A DNA stretch of 64,000 nt, taken from the NCBI GenBank assembly GCA_031841125.1, contig CM063110.1, positions 57,821,946 through 57,885,945 of the forward strand. The letters run 5' to 3'. The DNA is from Acanthococcus lagerstroemiae (Eukaryota > Arthropoda > Insecta > Hemiptera > Eriococcidae). The position numbers and the translations under genes were made by a program. Positions 1-11,613 of the stretch are shown here, one piece after another. Under the pieces are notes generated by a model, which made no database searches, had not been told where the DNA came from, and saw only the letters and a list, made by a program, of their open reading frames with translations. The first letter of the stretch is position 1. Each line of letters starts with the position of its first letter.

Positions 1-3000
1 GCGTGATTCCGGATTCCGCGTGCAGTATCCGAGCATAATGGAAATCACGAGGACAGCTGAGGATTTTCAAAGTTATCCAAACCAGCGAACCACTGACATG
101 GTCGGTACTTTTTCATTTTTTAATTAGGTGCAAACTGAAGACGATTGACGGGGGTAATTTCTAGGAAAGGGGTAAATTTTTTATCTTCAGTTCGGTGTGG
201 TTTTCTTTTCGTAATTTAAAGAAAAAAGTAATTGGATTTCCAGTCAGGTGCGCGCGCACGCTTGCTACTGGGGATTCGCCGGCCACGACCACTGACGATT
301 TCACATACAGCGTTCACTGGACTTTCAAATGACTTAGGTTCCAGCGCCAGGCATTCGTCGTTCAGACCCAGTGAAGAGATGACATTGCACTAGTTTGAAT
401 GTTGACTTGGACCTGGTGTGGTGGGACGTATGGCGATGCACGCATGCTAAAGTGGCCCCAATGACACCGCAAACCCGGCCCCGAAACTACCCTTTCGAGT
501 ATCTCATCAGTGACCGGTTTGGACCTGAGTCGCCTTCCGATACCCATTTCCATTTTTCCAGCCAATGATTTCTTTCAAAAGATTCATCGCCTTTTTTGCG
601 GCTGCTTGCTAGTCAGGCAACTTTTTCCATTGAATGGCCATGTTTCATTTATCAGACATCTTCTTCTCCCATCAGTCGTCAGGCAAATTTTCATTTTTTT
701 CCCTGGCCATTTTAAGTCAATTAGCGGTCCTTCAGCAGTGTGTAGTTTTCAGAACTCTCAAATATACCGAGAATAACACTCGCTATAATTCGTTATTACA
801 AATCATATCTACGAGTACTGTACACAGCACTGCACATTGAATAATCTTGCAGCTGTGTTTACATCAAGAGCCATTAAAAAAAGCTTACACTATATCCTGT
901 TTTGTGCGGTCTGCAATAAAAGGCGAGCAATGAAATAACGTACACGAAGATTAAGTTCCTTAGTTAAGCTCGTAGTTTTCAAGCGCTAATAAAAAATACC
1001 ACCGTTAAACACTTCCAGGGGTTAGTAAACCAACGGGATGCTCGGTGTTTCAAAGGCGAGTGGAAATGTGGCGCGTAAAGTAGGGCGCGAACTCGTGTAA
1101 AATTCTAAAACTCCAAATAATATTTCAATGCCCGTTTAAGATACCAGCAGATTTGCTTTAAGCCTTTGAAGAGGCATTTGATCGCGTCTGATAGATTCGG
1201 GAAACGTGTCCTTAGTGACAATATTGAGTGATTTCATCCGCATTGTTTCAAGCAGATACTTTTAAGGTAAGCCATCACAAAACTACCATCTGCAAGACAC
1301 TTAAGCTAGAGTACTGAAGAGAAAGGCGAACTACACAAACTAAGTGAAGAATATACAGCACTCATAAAGAATACGATTTTAATTCAGCAAGTGAGTGTTC
1401 TGATGAATCAGACCTCAAGGAACAGTGTAATGATACTACTGTTTATTCTTTGTTATTTTTGCTTGGCCACAGTACCTTTTAACGTTCCCACTGAAGTAAG
1501 TCAGTTGCGATAAGTCATTTTCAAAACTCAATTAATCAGAGTAAGACTAAGAAGCACTCGCAAGCCAATTATTTCGGAGGCTCTTTCTCATTGCAAGCTA
1601 TTGCGAATCCGAAGTACTACACAATGTCAGCGGGAAAGTATCGAAAAACGTGATTGCCAAGCTTCCCAAAAATCTAGCCATGATTTTTCCCTTTAAATTA
1701 TTCAATAAAGATTTAGATATTTGTAACTTGCTGTCATATTTTTCAAGATTTTTCTTATTTCAAAAATTAATACAATGTTTAATAAATTCCTGTAGCGGTT
1801 AGGTTAATTATTAACGGCTGAAACATTCTCTCTTCATGTCAATTGTATAACTTACGGGTAATCTATGATCACACTTCCACTTTTATGTTAATTGGTCCAG
1901 CCCTGCTGAAAGATACAACCTTGAAGCAGCACCTGTCGTGAAGCCAGAACTGTAAACGTACTACGTCAACTACCATCCGTAGATGTTCTTTCTCGCAAAT
2001 ATATACATCAATATCAATATAATAATATGGACAATAGAAATCACATTCCTTTTCTCAGTTGTATCTTCTCTCTGTCTCCTTTTTTCCCAGTTCTTAATGC
2101 ACCCTGTTTGAAACCTCACACTGACAGGCAGCAATTTTATATACCTGTGTTTGATTTATCGAACCGGCTCCTGCAAAAAAAAAAAAGCATCGAAGGCAAG
2201 CGCTTTCGCCACAGCACCCGATACAAGCTATTGTCAACCATGTCAGTTGGTTTCCCATCCGCCAGACAGTATCGGCTCAGGAAATTAAAGCCGTGATGGT
2301 CACGAGACACGAGCGACCCGAGCCCTTGTTCCGGATCAGTGGGACGACCACTCCATCGACCTCATTTTGGAGGGGGGGGGGATGCAGACGTGTCCGTCTA
2401 GGTGAAAATCTAAAAGGAAGAACAAATGATGCATGTAGCGCCAAGAGGTCAAAGTATCCCGGCTGTAGTGTCGTATCCTGTAGTCAAGGTGATGTACGTA
2501 GTGTAGTCCCTTCCACGAGGAGAGACTTGAAGACCTGCTACAAGGTCTAAGTGGAGTACAGGTCTCAAATAAATCATGTCAAAATTTTCGACCATGATAA
2601 TATCGATAAATCAAAACTATTCAACAACCGTCGTTAGAACTCGTCATCTCCCTTCAAGTAAAGGATTACTTTAATGTTCGCCAAAAGCTTGACATCAATT
2701 TACCTGCTGAACGTTTGACTGTTTGTATTAGTAAGATATTCAAAGGGTACAGTTCCATTCGAACATTCGAATACTGCTGCTTTATAAGATTTTCGCTAAC
2801 CAAGTGCACACTGTTGAGGTTTGAGAATTAACATTATCAAGGCCCGTGCCTCCAATCCGGAATGACGGAGAACTTAGATGAAGAATTCATAGTAAGTGCA
2901 CACATACCATATAATTTTCCTCGTTATGGTCACCCTCCCTTGTTCTGTACTCTCGGAGGCGGTTCAACATAATCTGATGTAGTGTAACCAAACACTCAGC

Positions 3001-3137
3001 TCCGGCTAATGGATAGTTTGTATTATTGTGTCCTTTAGATGATCAGAAATAAAGATGCCGCTGTCACCGGAGTCAGAAGAAAATTACAGAATGAAGTTTT
3101 TTAGGTTTGATTCACAATAGCACGTCCTATGATGTAT
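1..3137. other. No recognisable gene
   Basis: I see no domain, splice-consistent exon series, tRNA or structured repeat here. Open frames are short (under about 90 codons), low in complexity and scattered over both strands. There is a G9 run near 2371 and ordinary AT-rich sequence. Host regulatory or intronic DNA cannot be excluded. Confidence 0.5.
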
Positions 3138-3157
3138 CAAGGTGTCTACTGGATTTA
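3138..3157 (+). repeat. Terminal fragment of CAGGGTGTC-type DNA element
   Basis: The sequence around 3138-3165 (AAGGTGTCTACTGGATTTAGG) closely resembles the left end of the element at 4803 (AGGGTGTCTACCGGATTTGG). It abuts the RTE reverse transcriptase sequence directly, so only the terminus of the element remains and it marks the truncated 5' edge of the RTE fragment. The exact junction within 3150-3165 is uncertain. Confidence 0.4.
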
Positions 3158-3513
3158 GGAAACAATCAACAAAGCATTTGACTCCATCTACCACGAAAGT
3201 ATTTGGCTAGCTTTGGCAAAACAAGGGGTCCCCCAAAAAGTTATCGAAATTTTAATCGACCTTTACTCAAACTCAGTAGCAACTACAAAACTAGAAAAAA
3301 CGACTAATAGTATTAAAATCACCAATGGAGTTAAACAGGGAGACCCCCTGTCCGCCAACCTGTTTAACGCAGGGCTAGAGGAAGTGTTTCGGCAAATCAA
3401 CTGTGAAGGGAGGGGTTAGATATATCCAAAAATCTGAATAACCTCAGGTTCGCAGATCATATTGCTATCATCCCAAAAAATGCACAAGAACTGTGGAGTA
3501 TGGCTGAAGACCT

Positions 3514-3562
3514 GGGGGGAGGGGGAGGGGGAGAGAGAGAGAGAGAGAGAGCGCGCGCGCGC
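3514..3562 (+). repeat. Composite microsatellite (G-rich, GA, GC) inside RTE
   Basis: A run of G with A interruptions passes into (GA)n and then (GC)n within what was reverse transcriptase coding sequence between motif C and the SINFTKTK segment. It lengthens the RTE reading by a low-complexity insert. Confidence 0.8.
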
Positions 3563-3927
3563 AAGAAAATAGGGCACTCCATCAACTTCACCAAAACAAA
3601 AATTTTAACCAACATAATCCCCTTCGACGAGATCAAAATCAATAATAAAATTATCGAGGTCGTTTCTGAGTCTAAATATCTGGGCCAAAAAATATGGTAT
3701 CGTTCGGCAACAAAACTGAAAACGAAATTACAATCAGAAGAGCAAATGCATGGAGAACGTTTTGGGCACAAAGACTGATACTGAAAGGTAACATGAATTT
3801 AAAAAGTAAACTCAGAATTTTCGAAAGTACAGTTATCCCGGTTTTAATGTACGAAGCCCAGACATAGGTTTTTGGGCCTGTACTAAAAAACAGGCACAAA
3901 AAATACAAACGACTCAAAACGCAATGC

Positions 3928-4343
3928 TTCTTCTCTTTTCATTTGCTCTCACCAGAGCCCTGGAACCGCCCCTTCGAGCATTACATCAGGGACATCGGGG
4001 AGCCTCTTAGGGCTGCCTTAGCCCTCTTCTCTTCTTGCCGGGAATCGGCCTAGGTCAACTGCGCTATTTTCCTGTCGAATACCCGTATCACTAGCCCCGT
4101 CAACGAACACCGGCAGGTAGCGCCTTACCCATTTACAGCTTACAGCTTTCAGATACTGGCGACCGATTACACACTTCTCGGAAGCCTCTGCTGTAAGTGG
4201 TTGTGACTCTCTGTACGTTATCAGAATGCGGTGTTAGAATGTGTGACGAGTCCTTTCTTGCATTGCTGATAACGATGCCGGCGTTGGGAATCGAACCCGG
4301 TGCCTTCGAGTTAAGAAGCCGAGTTCTTACCGGTACGCCACTT
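3928..4343 (-). mobile_element. tRNA-derived SINE (copy A)
   Basis: Minus-strand copy of the SINE seen at 50845. On the minus strand it starts with a tRNA-like head: A-box-like sequence near 4325-4345 and a B box, GGTTCGATTCCCAACG, at about 4288-4303. A roughly 330-bp body follows, ending in an A-rich tail (AAATGAAAAGAGAAGAA) at about 3928. It interrupts the RTE fragment: the RTE protein reads TQNAML before the SINE and LRSILKVK after it. The tRNA anticodon cannot be assigned with confidence. The end points are good to a few bases. Confidence 0.8.
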
Positions 4344-4802
4344 AGAAGCATACTAAAAGTTAAAAAAAAGGACAATGTTCGAATAGTGCGAACATCTTTC
4401 GTAAGTCTGAGGCAAAATCAGTGGGGAGTATTATCGAAACACTTGAATTTAAATATGCGGACCATCTAGCCAGAGAATCCAACTCGAAATGGAATAAAAT
4501 GGTAACGTTTTGGACTTCTCAAAGAAAACGCAAACCGGGGAGGCCAGTGACGCGATAGGCAGACGAGATGGGTCAGATGGGCGACTCTGACTGGTTCTCT
4601 ATAGCAAAAAACAGGGGAAACGGGTCTGAACTGAGCAAGGCTTATGCCCAAAATTGAACTAACTGAGTGCTGAGCCTGTGGCGACGGGGATTCACCCGCC
4701 TATCTATATTAAATGTAATGTACAAGTACATACGAGACACTGAGTTGAGTTGTAAGCCTAATAATAAAATAAAATAATGAATAAAATAATAAAATGATTT
4801 AT

Positions 4803-5136
4803 CAGGGTGTCTACCGGATTTGGGAAACAAAATATCATGACTATCATGGGAGATATAAAAGGAAGTGAAGGGGGGGGGGGGACTCGGCGCTTCTTCACGT
4901 CTCATCGGGGGCTCAATACAGAGAGCGCGCTAAACTTTCATAATACTTATTCACTCAAAATTTTTTTGTCATTAAATGAATAAAACTGATTTTTTTTTTA
5001 GGTAATGGAAAAATTGTGAACCGTGACAGGATGAAATATCATGACTTTTTCGAGTTTTGGTTCAAATATCATAACTTTTCATGACTTTCAAGACAATTTT
5101 TTGAAATCATGACTTTTCAGGTGAGTAGACACTCTG
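4803..5136. mobile_element. Non-autonomous DNA element with CAGGGTGTCTAC ends
   Basis: Terminal inverted repeats CAGGGTGTCTAC (4803-4814) and GTAGACACTCTG (5125-5136) match at 11 of 12 positions. They are flanked on both sides by TTTAT (4798-4802 and 5137-5141). The inside has repeated TCATGACT motifs and a G12 run but no ORF, as expected of a MITE. It sits exactly at the end of the RTE tail. A 5-bp flanking repeat does not settle the superfamily. A related element lies at 33458-33858. Confidence 0.7.
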
Positions 5137-5141
5137 TTTAT

Positions 5142-7669
5142 TCGTAGATTTTTCTATCATTTGAGTCAACGCACTCTACGGTGTTTTTAATTATTTTATT
5201 TTTTCTTAATTAAGTAAGTCACTACACACGAATCTCTGGTTGTTATTCCTATCAACGTTTACATTTAGAGACAAGTTTGTTTTGTTCAATAGTGTCGTTC
5301 CTCTCAGAAAGCCGGTGTCTGGTTGTGCTGAAGTGTTAACCCCTCGACTAACCTGCAGGGGCGCATCTCCTCATCACACTCCCTCATCTCCTTGTCCCGA
5401 TATTTCGAATCCTTGTTTTTCTTCATTTGGTTTTCTCTTCTTTCCTGGTTCGAATGCTTGCCTGTCGGCCGGCGGCTGTAGCGAGTAGTGAGAAGAGAGA
5501 AAGATAACTTCATTTCGCCGACGTTTCACTACTCTCGATGAGCTAAAAGGTTTTTATTACGAGAAGAGGTTCGTTTCATGATTAAAATATTCATTTATGT
5601 TCAAGAGAAACTGTTTTACTTCTTAGATCGCTATATCATACACGTGGCCAACAGGCGATCTCGAATACAACAACTCCGCCAGGGTGCTGGTCTCTCTGGT
5701 GTACAGAACAGTATACATTGGTTGTGTGATATTTTCTCTACACATTTTAATCTCCTCGTTCAGTCTTCTTTCTTTCTTTCTTTTTGCACAGAACCATAAG
5801 AAAAACGATAAATATACTGTCAGTTGTTACCCTGCGAGCCTTCCAAGTTTAGTTTCCAGTTTCGCTTTCCGTTGTGAGTCGATATCGCGTTCAAAACTGT
5901 CATCAGTTAACAAAAGGAACTTGACCGGTTTACATAAAATTAATTCATTACGTGGGGAGGAAAATATACACACCAGGTGACGCTCACACGAAATCCAAAT
6001 TAACATCAGTCAAGGACAATCAACTATTCCCAGTGCAATGGTATTTTCATCGGTGAGGCTAAGATGAATGGGTGAACCGAGTGCACATTTATGAAAGCAC
6101 GGCGACAAGAATTTCCAACCTGAATTTGAGTAAAGATTTCTCGCCAAAGGTGAACGCAGATTGTGTAAATCAGAAAGTGATAACGGGATTTCAGCGGGTT
6201 CGAGCGAGCTTAGAGCCATCATGAAAAAGGTAATCTATACTGGATTTTAAAACGCTGAAAAGGCCGATTCAATCGCGTGAAGAAACTTCGCGCTTTTCGA
6301 AACTAGCATGTGAAGTTTGTGAAAACCCTTCAACTTTTATTTATTTCTCCCTCATTACCGCCGAATCGATAAGATTTACGCAGTTTTGTAATAGCGTTGC
6401 CTGGAATGAGTTTTCGGAGAATCGTTCGGATTGAAATTGAAAACCTGCGCTAATGCTGATTGGAAGTAAGAGAGGATGACTGCTTTTCCGTAATTATCCC
6501 AAGGAAATACACCGTAATTTTACGGGTTAATTCGCCTAATGATAGACATGAATCACTTGACGTAGTAGCACGGCATTCTCCTTAACATACAGCTCTCCAA
6601 ATTCATCAGTAACAATTTCTGACAGGATATGTAGCCGCATCTACCATTCTGTCTACGTCTAGCCTATTCTGCTCATTCATTCTTCTTCATCATCTCAATT
6701 CTCTGTCTGATGATTTCCGCGACCAAAAGAAATCGTATGGTATAACTAGATGTGAAGGCCAACATGGCAGTTTAAATTGTGGAAGCGAGAAACAAAGAAG
6801 AATGCTGGTAAAGACGCAGCAACAGAAAGATCTAACAGGAGGCTAAAGTGTTGCCAGACCGACTTCGCGCCAAATGGGCGACTTTCAAACTTGCTGAGCT
6901 CGGACAAATTCTGTTGGGCGCTGTCTCCAAATTGCGGTGATTTTCAGCCAAAAATTCTTATTATCACACTTCTAAAGTTTTGAATAACTCCGCGCTAGTG
7001 CTGCACTCATCAGATCACCTGAAACTTTACACTTCGGACTTCGCCGCCGAACAGCACAACAGCAGCCGAAGATGGGATAATTCTTTCGTTTACTGTTTGT
7101 CTTTCCGGCTGCACCGCTTCACACAATTGAATTTCCAAAATTTTGTCATATAACGAAACCGTACATCGTCTTTTGTCTGGACCACTTCTTCAATAACATA
7201 CTCGTAACAAAAAAATAAATAAATAAATAAATAAAAATAAAGACAAAATAAGATGACAAAAAATAGTGATATGACATCTCGTTAACGATTAAGTAATAAA
7301 CTATGCTAAACGACATAATAATTGATGACAAATTAGGCTAACCGGCATTGTCATTGACAGTAAACTGTGCTAAGCGACATGACAAAAAGGAAGACAAAAT
7401 AACAAAATAATTCTGTCAAGACATAACAAAACCATGAACAAGACTGATGACATAAGAGAAAAAAGATGAAATCCTCGTCTGACAAAATGACAAAAAATTG
7501 TTTCGTCTACCAACACCCGATCCATCACGCCATGTCAGGTGTTGCGACTGCATTTGCTGCCACATAGTGTTCTTGCGGGTAATGATGAGATGTTTTTTGG
7601 TTTCTACATTTTTGTTGTACCATACTTATCTTCCAAAGTTCTGAAGTTCACAAACATTTAATCTACTAT
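5142..7669. other. No recognisable gene; simple repeats near 7.2-7.5 kb
   Basis: No domain or RNA gene is visible. From about 7240 to 7500 there is a degenerate run of GACAAAA/GACATAA-like words after an AAAT microsatellite. The rest is unremarkable AT-rich sequence. Confidence 0.5.
7211..7240 (+). repeat. (AAAT)n microsatellite
   Basis: Tandem AAAT units followed by degenerate GACAAAATAA-type repeats. It could be the tail of an old LINE, but no coding sequence precedes it. Confidence 0.8.
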
Positions 7670-7682
7670 TATTCTATATTTC
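7670..7682 (+). repeat. Left target-site duplication of the U6-RTE chimera
   Basis: TATTCTATATTTC. The identical 13 bases occur at 11614-11626, immediately after the RTE tail. The left copy ends exactly at the first base of the U6 sequence. Confidence 0.85.
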
Positions 7683-7788
7683 GTACTCGCTTTAGCGGTA
7701 CACTTACGAAGATTGGAACCATACAGAGAAGATTAGCATGGCCCCTGCGCAAGGATGACACGCGAAACCGTGAAGCGTTCCACATTTT
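7683..7788 (+). ncRNA. U6: U6 snRNA sequence (retrotransposed copy fused to RTE)
   Basis: A full-length U6-like sequence of 106 bases, essentially the length of animal U6. Recognisable parts in order: the 5' stem-loop (GTACTCGC, loop TTTA, GCGGTAC, which still pairs), the ACAGAGA box, the AGC triad (GATTAGCATGGCCCC), the internal stem-loop region (GGATGACACGCG) and the 3' end GTGAAGCGTTCCACATTTT. U6 RNA is the catalytic core of the spliceosome. This copy is probably not a working gene. I see no TATA box near -30 or proximal element upstream, a 13-bp duplication ends directly at its first base, and RTE LINE sequence begins directly after its final T run. The few differences from consensus (for example GAAGATTGG) fit an old retrocopy. 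Confidence 0.9.
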
Positions 7789-7889
7789 AAAGTATACGCC
7801 CCGACACTACAAGCTGACAGAAGAGAAGTAGAAGAATTCAACAAATCTCTTGGGGACACGTACAGTACGAAAAAATTGTGCTATACAGT

Positions 7890-8176
7890 CATAGGCGCCG
7901 ACTTGACACTTTCTTTCAAGGCGGGGGAGGGGGGCTTCGCCCCTCCAATCAAAATTTTGAAGGGGCGACCCCCAATCTTTTCAACTCAAAAATGGAAAAA
8001 GTACAACAAATTTTACCATCAATGTTTAAATTTAACAAAAAAGAGAAAACGAATAAGAATAAAATCTATAATACAGAAATATCAGACGCGTCTCAATAAA
8101 ATAATCGAAGAAAAAACCGCGCTCCGACTGATTCTGCCTCCCCCCCCCCAATATTTTCCAAAAGTTGACGCCTATG
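7890..8176. mobile_element. hAT-like MITE inside RTE endonuclease
   Basis: A 287-bp element with imperfect 15-bp inverted ends (CATAGGCGCCGACTT and AAGTTGACGCCTATG, 13 of 15 matching) and a perfect 8-bp target duplication TATACAGT at 7882-7889 and 8177-8184. Removing the element and one duplicate would leave the endonuclease reading across the site, so the insertion followed arrival of the RTE. An 8-bp duplication is typical of hAT transposons. There is no transposase inside. It contains G/C homopolymer stretches. Confidence 0.85.
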
Positions 8177-8461
8177 TATACAGTTATCATGGGGGACTTC
8201 AACGCAAAATTAGGACCCGATCTCAATCAAAGGGGAGCAATGGGAAAATACACGGTCGGCGCAACAAACGAGAATGGCGAGGCCCTAGTTAAATCTGCTA
8301 ACGCAAACCATTTAAAAATAGTACCGTCCTTCTTCAAAAAAAGAAAATCAAAAATGGACACAGCGCTCGCCAAATGGCCTAACAATGAACGGAACTGACC
8401 ATCTGTTGACCAATGATTTGAGAGTAGTGAGAGATATAAGGTTCTTAAAACCCTTCAATAC

Positions 8462-9424
8462 CACACATGTGACAATTGTCACAGTGGTATAGGTATAACT
8501 CGCAGCAGAGGCGCGAGTAGCCGCATAACTCCTGGTACCTGTGCGCACATGATTTACCTTCATTCTCACGTGTGTTTTGGTTGCCTGCTCAAACTGTCAA
8601 AGGGGCAGGAAATTTTTTCAATTGATTTTCGGTTAAATATCGTCAATACCATTGATGTGACAATTGTCACACCGACCTATTTTCACTCTTACAGAGCACT
8701 AGGTACAATTTTCAGGTTAATAGGGTGAATTGAATTCAGTTTTTAATCAATTCGGACCAAAATTTATCATATTGGTGGTTTAATTTATGCATTCGAGTTG
8801 GTTGTTTGATGTTGCTCAGTGTGAGAAAATATTTCGTGATGAACCCGAGGAATACGGTGTGGAGAGGAAGGTCCAGGTTGAAACATTTTGTGAAAGCCGC
8901 GAAATAAACTGTCATGCGTGTTGTTTTTTTCTTGTTTCTTAGCAAAATACTTTTTACTGCACTGCAACCAGTTATTTTTTTTTCTAACGAAAAATAATTA
9001 TCGGTGAATGTATAACTCATTGTCTCTCATTTCTAATTACAGAATTCTTGATTAAGTGAAAATAATTCCGAAAATGTAAATGGGCAAAATAAAAATTATA
9101 CTAAAATAAACAAAATGGGGGAGGGGGGGGGGAGATAGTAACAAGCAATTTGTACTTGTACCAAGTTTCAAGAAGTGTCCGTATTCAATGCATCCGTAGG
9201 ATAACAGTAATGTTATAAATTAAAAAATAAATTTTGGTTGTGAGCTATTAACATAAAGTGGTGGGGGAAATTTCAAATTTGTGCGTATTTTTTCATTTTA
9301 AAATCAAATTTTAACCTCAAATTTGAATTTAGCATGAAAAAAATACATATAGCACCTTAAAATTTGATATGTTAATGATAAAACTGATGAATTTTTAAAT
9401 ACTGTGACAATTGTCACATGTGTG
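8462..9424. mobile_element. 963-bp DNA element with palindromic inverted ends
   Basis: The first and last 24 bases (8462-8485 and 9401-9424) are perfect inverted repeats. Each contains the self-palindrome GTGACAATTGTCAC. A third copy of the palindrome lies inside at 8656-8670. The element separates the RTE endonuclease FNT residues (8453-8461) from the catalytic SDHR motif (9484), so it is a nested insertion. About 60 further bases before SDHR are unexplained. I see no clear target duplication and no transposase. Confidence 0.7.
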
Positions 9425-11613
9425 ATAATATCGGAAGAAAACCTACGAGTGGTATCTAAGGGTTTACGCCCCGGAAATTCTCCTCTGACCACCGGCTGGG
9501 AACAACGCAGATACATGTATCCCAAGGTGAGGGAAGCATAAAAATACAAAGAAAAAAGACGAGGTGGCGGAGCGATATATAATTCCCAAATACAGGTGGA
9601 GGGAGGCGAGTGACTTCCCAACAGACACTACAGAAATACAGCTTCTCGGGATCGGAGGGAGTCCAATGTCAGTATGATATATTTATCAAGGTCCTGCAGG
9701 AAACTCTCCAACTCGTACGTGAAAAGAAAAGAGGTGAAACAACTGACGACATAATTTCATGTAAGGAAACAAAAATCATTATGGAAAAAGTTTGAAGCTG
9801 AGAGGTAAAGAGAGAAGATCAGAATTGGATAATGTAGAGCTGAGTGAAATGAACGATCTGAACAAACTGATCAGAAAGAGAGTAAACGCAGAGTTGAAGA
9901 AGCACAGAGAAGAACAAACTAGGATGATCATTGAAGATTGTTGGTCAACGAAAAAGGTGAAAAAAGCGCTAAGCAGCAGAACTCCACTACTCCCGAAGAT
10001 GATAAAATATCAGAATGCTATGACACACAATCGAGAGGGTATAGTAGAGTAACCACAGAGTTTTACTAGAATCTGTACAGCGATCGTAGACTTGTCCTCC
10101 CAACTCCAGATGTAAAGACAGAAAAGTGGAGATCGCCTACCAAAACAGCGGACGAAGTCCCAAACATTTTAAAAGAAGAAACCTCGAAAGCTATAACAAG
10201 TTCGAAAACAGGCAAAGCCCAAGGACCCGATAAAATAGACAACGAAACTCTGAAAATCTTGGGGCAAAAGCTATAACCCCCACCCCCCCCCCCATTAACG
10301 GAAATATTAAACAAAAGTTTAATAGAAAAAAACACACCGCTCCAATGGCGTGTAGCAGGAATAATCCTCTTCCATAAAAAGGGGGACATATCTAATATCA
10401 ATAACTACCGACCAATTAGTCTAACCTTAAATGTAGGCAAAATCTTTTTAAAAGTTATAAAAGAAAGAATATACAAAACATTAGACGAACAACAACCACC
10501 TGAACAGGCAGGATTCAGGAGGAACCAAGCGACATGTGATAAACCAAGTGTTGGAGAGGGCGCAAGAGTACAATTTCCACGAACACCTAGCCTTTATTGA
10601 CTTCAACAAGGTCTTGGACACTATCTATTATGACAAAGTATGAATAGCCTTGGAAAGACAGGGGGTCCACCCGACCATCATAAAAATACTGAGCAACATC
10701 TACAAAAACCCGACGGCGTATATAAAAACCAACAAAAAGACAGGGAATTCAAGATTCAAAGGGGGTTAAGCAGGGCGACCCCATCTCGCCGAATATCTTC
10801 AACAGCGTGTTAGCGCAGGCATGGGACAAAAAAGGTTTGAAAGTGAATGGCGAGTACTTGAATAACTTAAAAGGTTCTGCTGGGGAGGAGCCTACAGGAA
10901 TTGAAAGAAATGATACTGGAACTCAGCAGAGAGTGCTCAAGGATAGGGTTGATAATGAATGCCACAAAAACAAAAATCATGTCATCGGTGGGATCCAGAC
11001 CAACAACTCCGTAATAAGTAAAGTCCCGGAGTACATTCACCTCGGCCAACGGATGTCGAAGGAAAATAAAATGAATACAGAAATAGGTTTGCGTATTGCG
11101 AATGGGTGGAAAGCCTTCTGGGCACAAAAACATACATCTAAGAGTGAAATGAAGATATCGACCAAGGTAAGGGTACTCCAGAGCTGTGTGATCCCGGTCC
11201 TCACATACAGGGGCGCAGACCTGGGCCATGACCAAGAAAAACATCGCCAGACTAAAAACAACACAACACTCTATGCTGCGCAGTATCCTGGGTATCTCCC
11301 TCAAAGATAAGATGTGAGAAAAGAAACAATTATTATGAAGGAAACTAAGATGGTGGATATTGGGTACGTAATCAAAAAAATTAAAATTCAAGTTTGCGGG
11401 CTACATGGGGACCTTCTATGGTAGCAAAGGAAAAGAGGACGCCCTCCTAAGGTAGCGGGACGAGCCGGTTGCGAGAATCGGCACAGGTTGGATGGGGGTG
11501 GCCCAAAATAGATCAAGATGGAAAAGGGTAATGGAGACCAATGCCCAAAACTGGACGGGTTAATTGGGCGTCGGTCGGCCGTTAACCAAGGTTAAATAAA
11601 TAAATAGAATAAA

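Larger units (their letters stand above)
3158..4802 (+). pseudogene. RTE-clade LINE, 3' part of ORF (reverse transcriptase to C-terminus), degraded
   Basis: Decayed reverse transcriptase of an RTE-type LINE. Visible in order: NKAFDSIYHESIW (palm motif A region, about 3170), GVKQGDPLSANLFN (motif B, about 3330), LRFADHIAII (motif C, about 3450), then SINFTKTK and SKYLGQ in the thumb/connection region. Motif C reads FADH instead of FADD, so one catalytic aspartate is lost. A purine/GC microsatellite has expanded at about 3514-3562. The frame is then interrupted by a minus-strand SINE at about 3928-4343. The protein resumes with RSILKVK and ends near GRPVTRXADEM at about 4540. The 3' end carries an (AATAAA)n-like tail at 4760-4802, usual for RTE elements. 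The 5' side is truncated. There are many frameshifts and stops, so it cannot be active. Confidence 0.85.
7789..11565 (+). pseudogene. RTE-clade LINE ORF (endonuclease-reverse transcriptase), degraded and interrupted
   Basis: Remains of an APE-type endonuclease plus reverse transcriptase. It begins inside the endonuclease with KVYAPT (7789). YTVIMGDFNAKLG follows, split by a MITE within YTV. Next come NENGEALV, FFKKRKSK, LTNDLRVVRDIRFLKPFNT (to 8461) and, beyond a second inserted element, SDHRL (9484). The RT section shows AQGPDKIDNETLKILG (about 10225), YRPISLTLNVGKI (about 10410), QAGFRRNQ (about 10510), FIDFNK (about 10590) and KQGDPIS (about 10770, partly shifted). HLGQRMS and a Y-G-A-type region near 11220 follow. 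The C-terminal segment has KFAGYMG and ends near 11565. Stops and frameshifts are frequent. The first part of the endonuclease is absent because of 5' truncation at the U6 junction. Confidence 0.85.
7683..11613 (+). mobile_element. U6/RTE LINE chimeric retro-insertion
   Basis: One insertion unit made of U6 (7683-7788) joined to a 5'-truncated RTE LINE (7789-11613). It is bounded by the same 13-bp sequence on both sides (7670-7682 and 11614-11626). Both parts are in the plus orientation, and the right end is the RTE (AATA)n tail. Two DNA elements, at 7890-8176 and 8462-9424, inserted later. The duplicate flanking the whole unit shows that U6 and LINE entered together. This is the arrangement known from U6/L1 chimeras in mammals. 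Confidence 0.85.

Noticed and set aside
2293..2550. 85-codon plus-strand frame with basic, Ser/Thr-rich sequence
   Set aside because: No domain recognised. It contains a G9 run and ends among unrelated AT-rich DNA.
7683..7788. U6 as an active host gene
   Set aside because: No promoter elements at the usual distances, a flanking duplication at base 1 and LINE fusion at the 3' end show a retrocopy.
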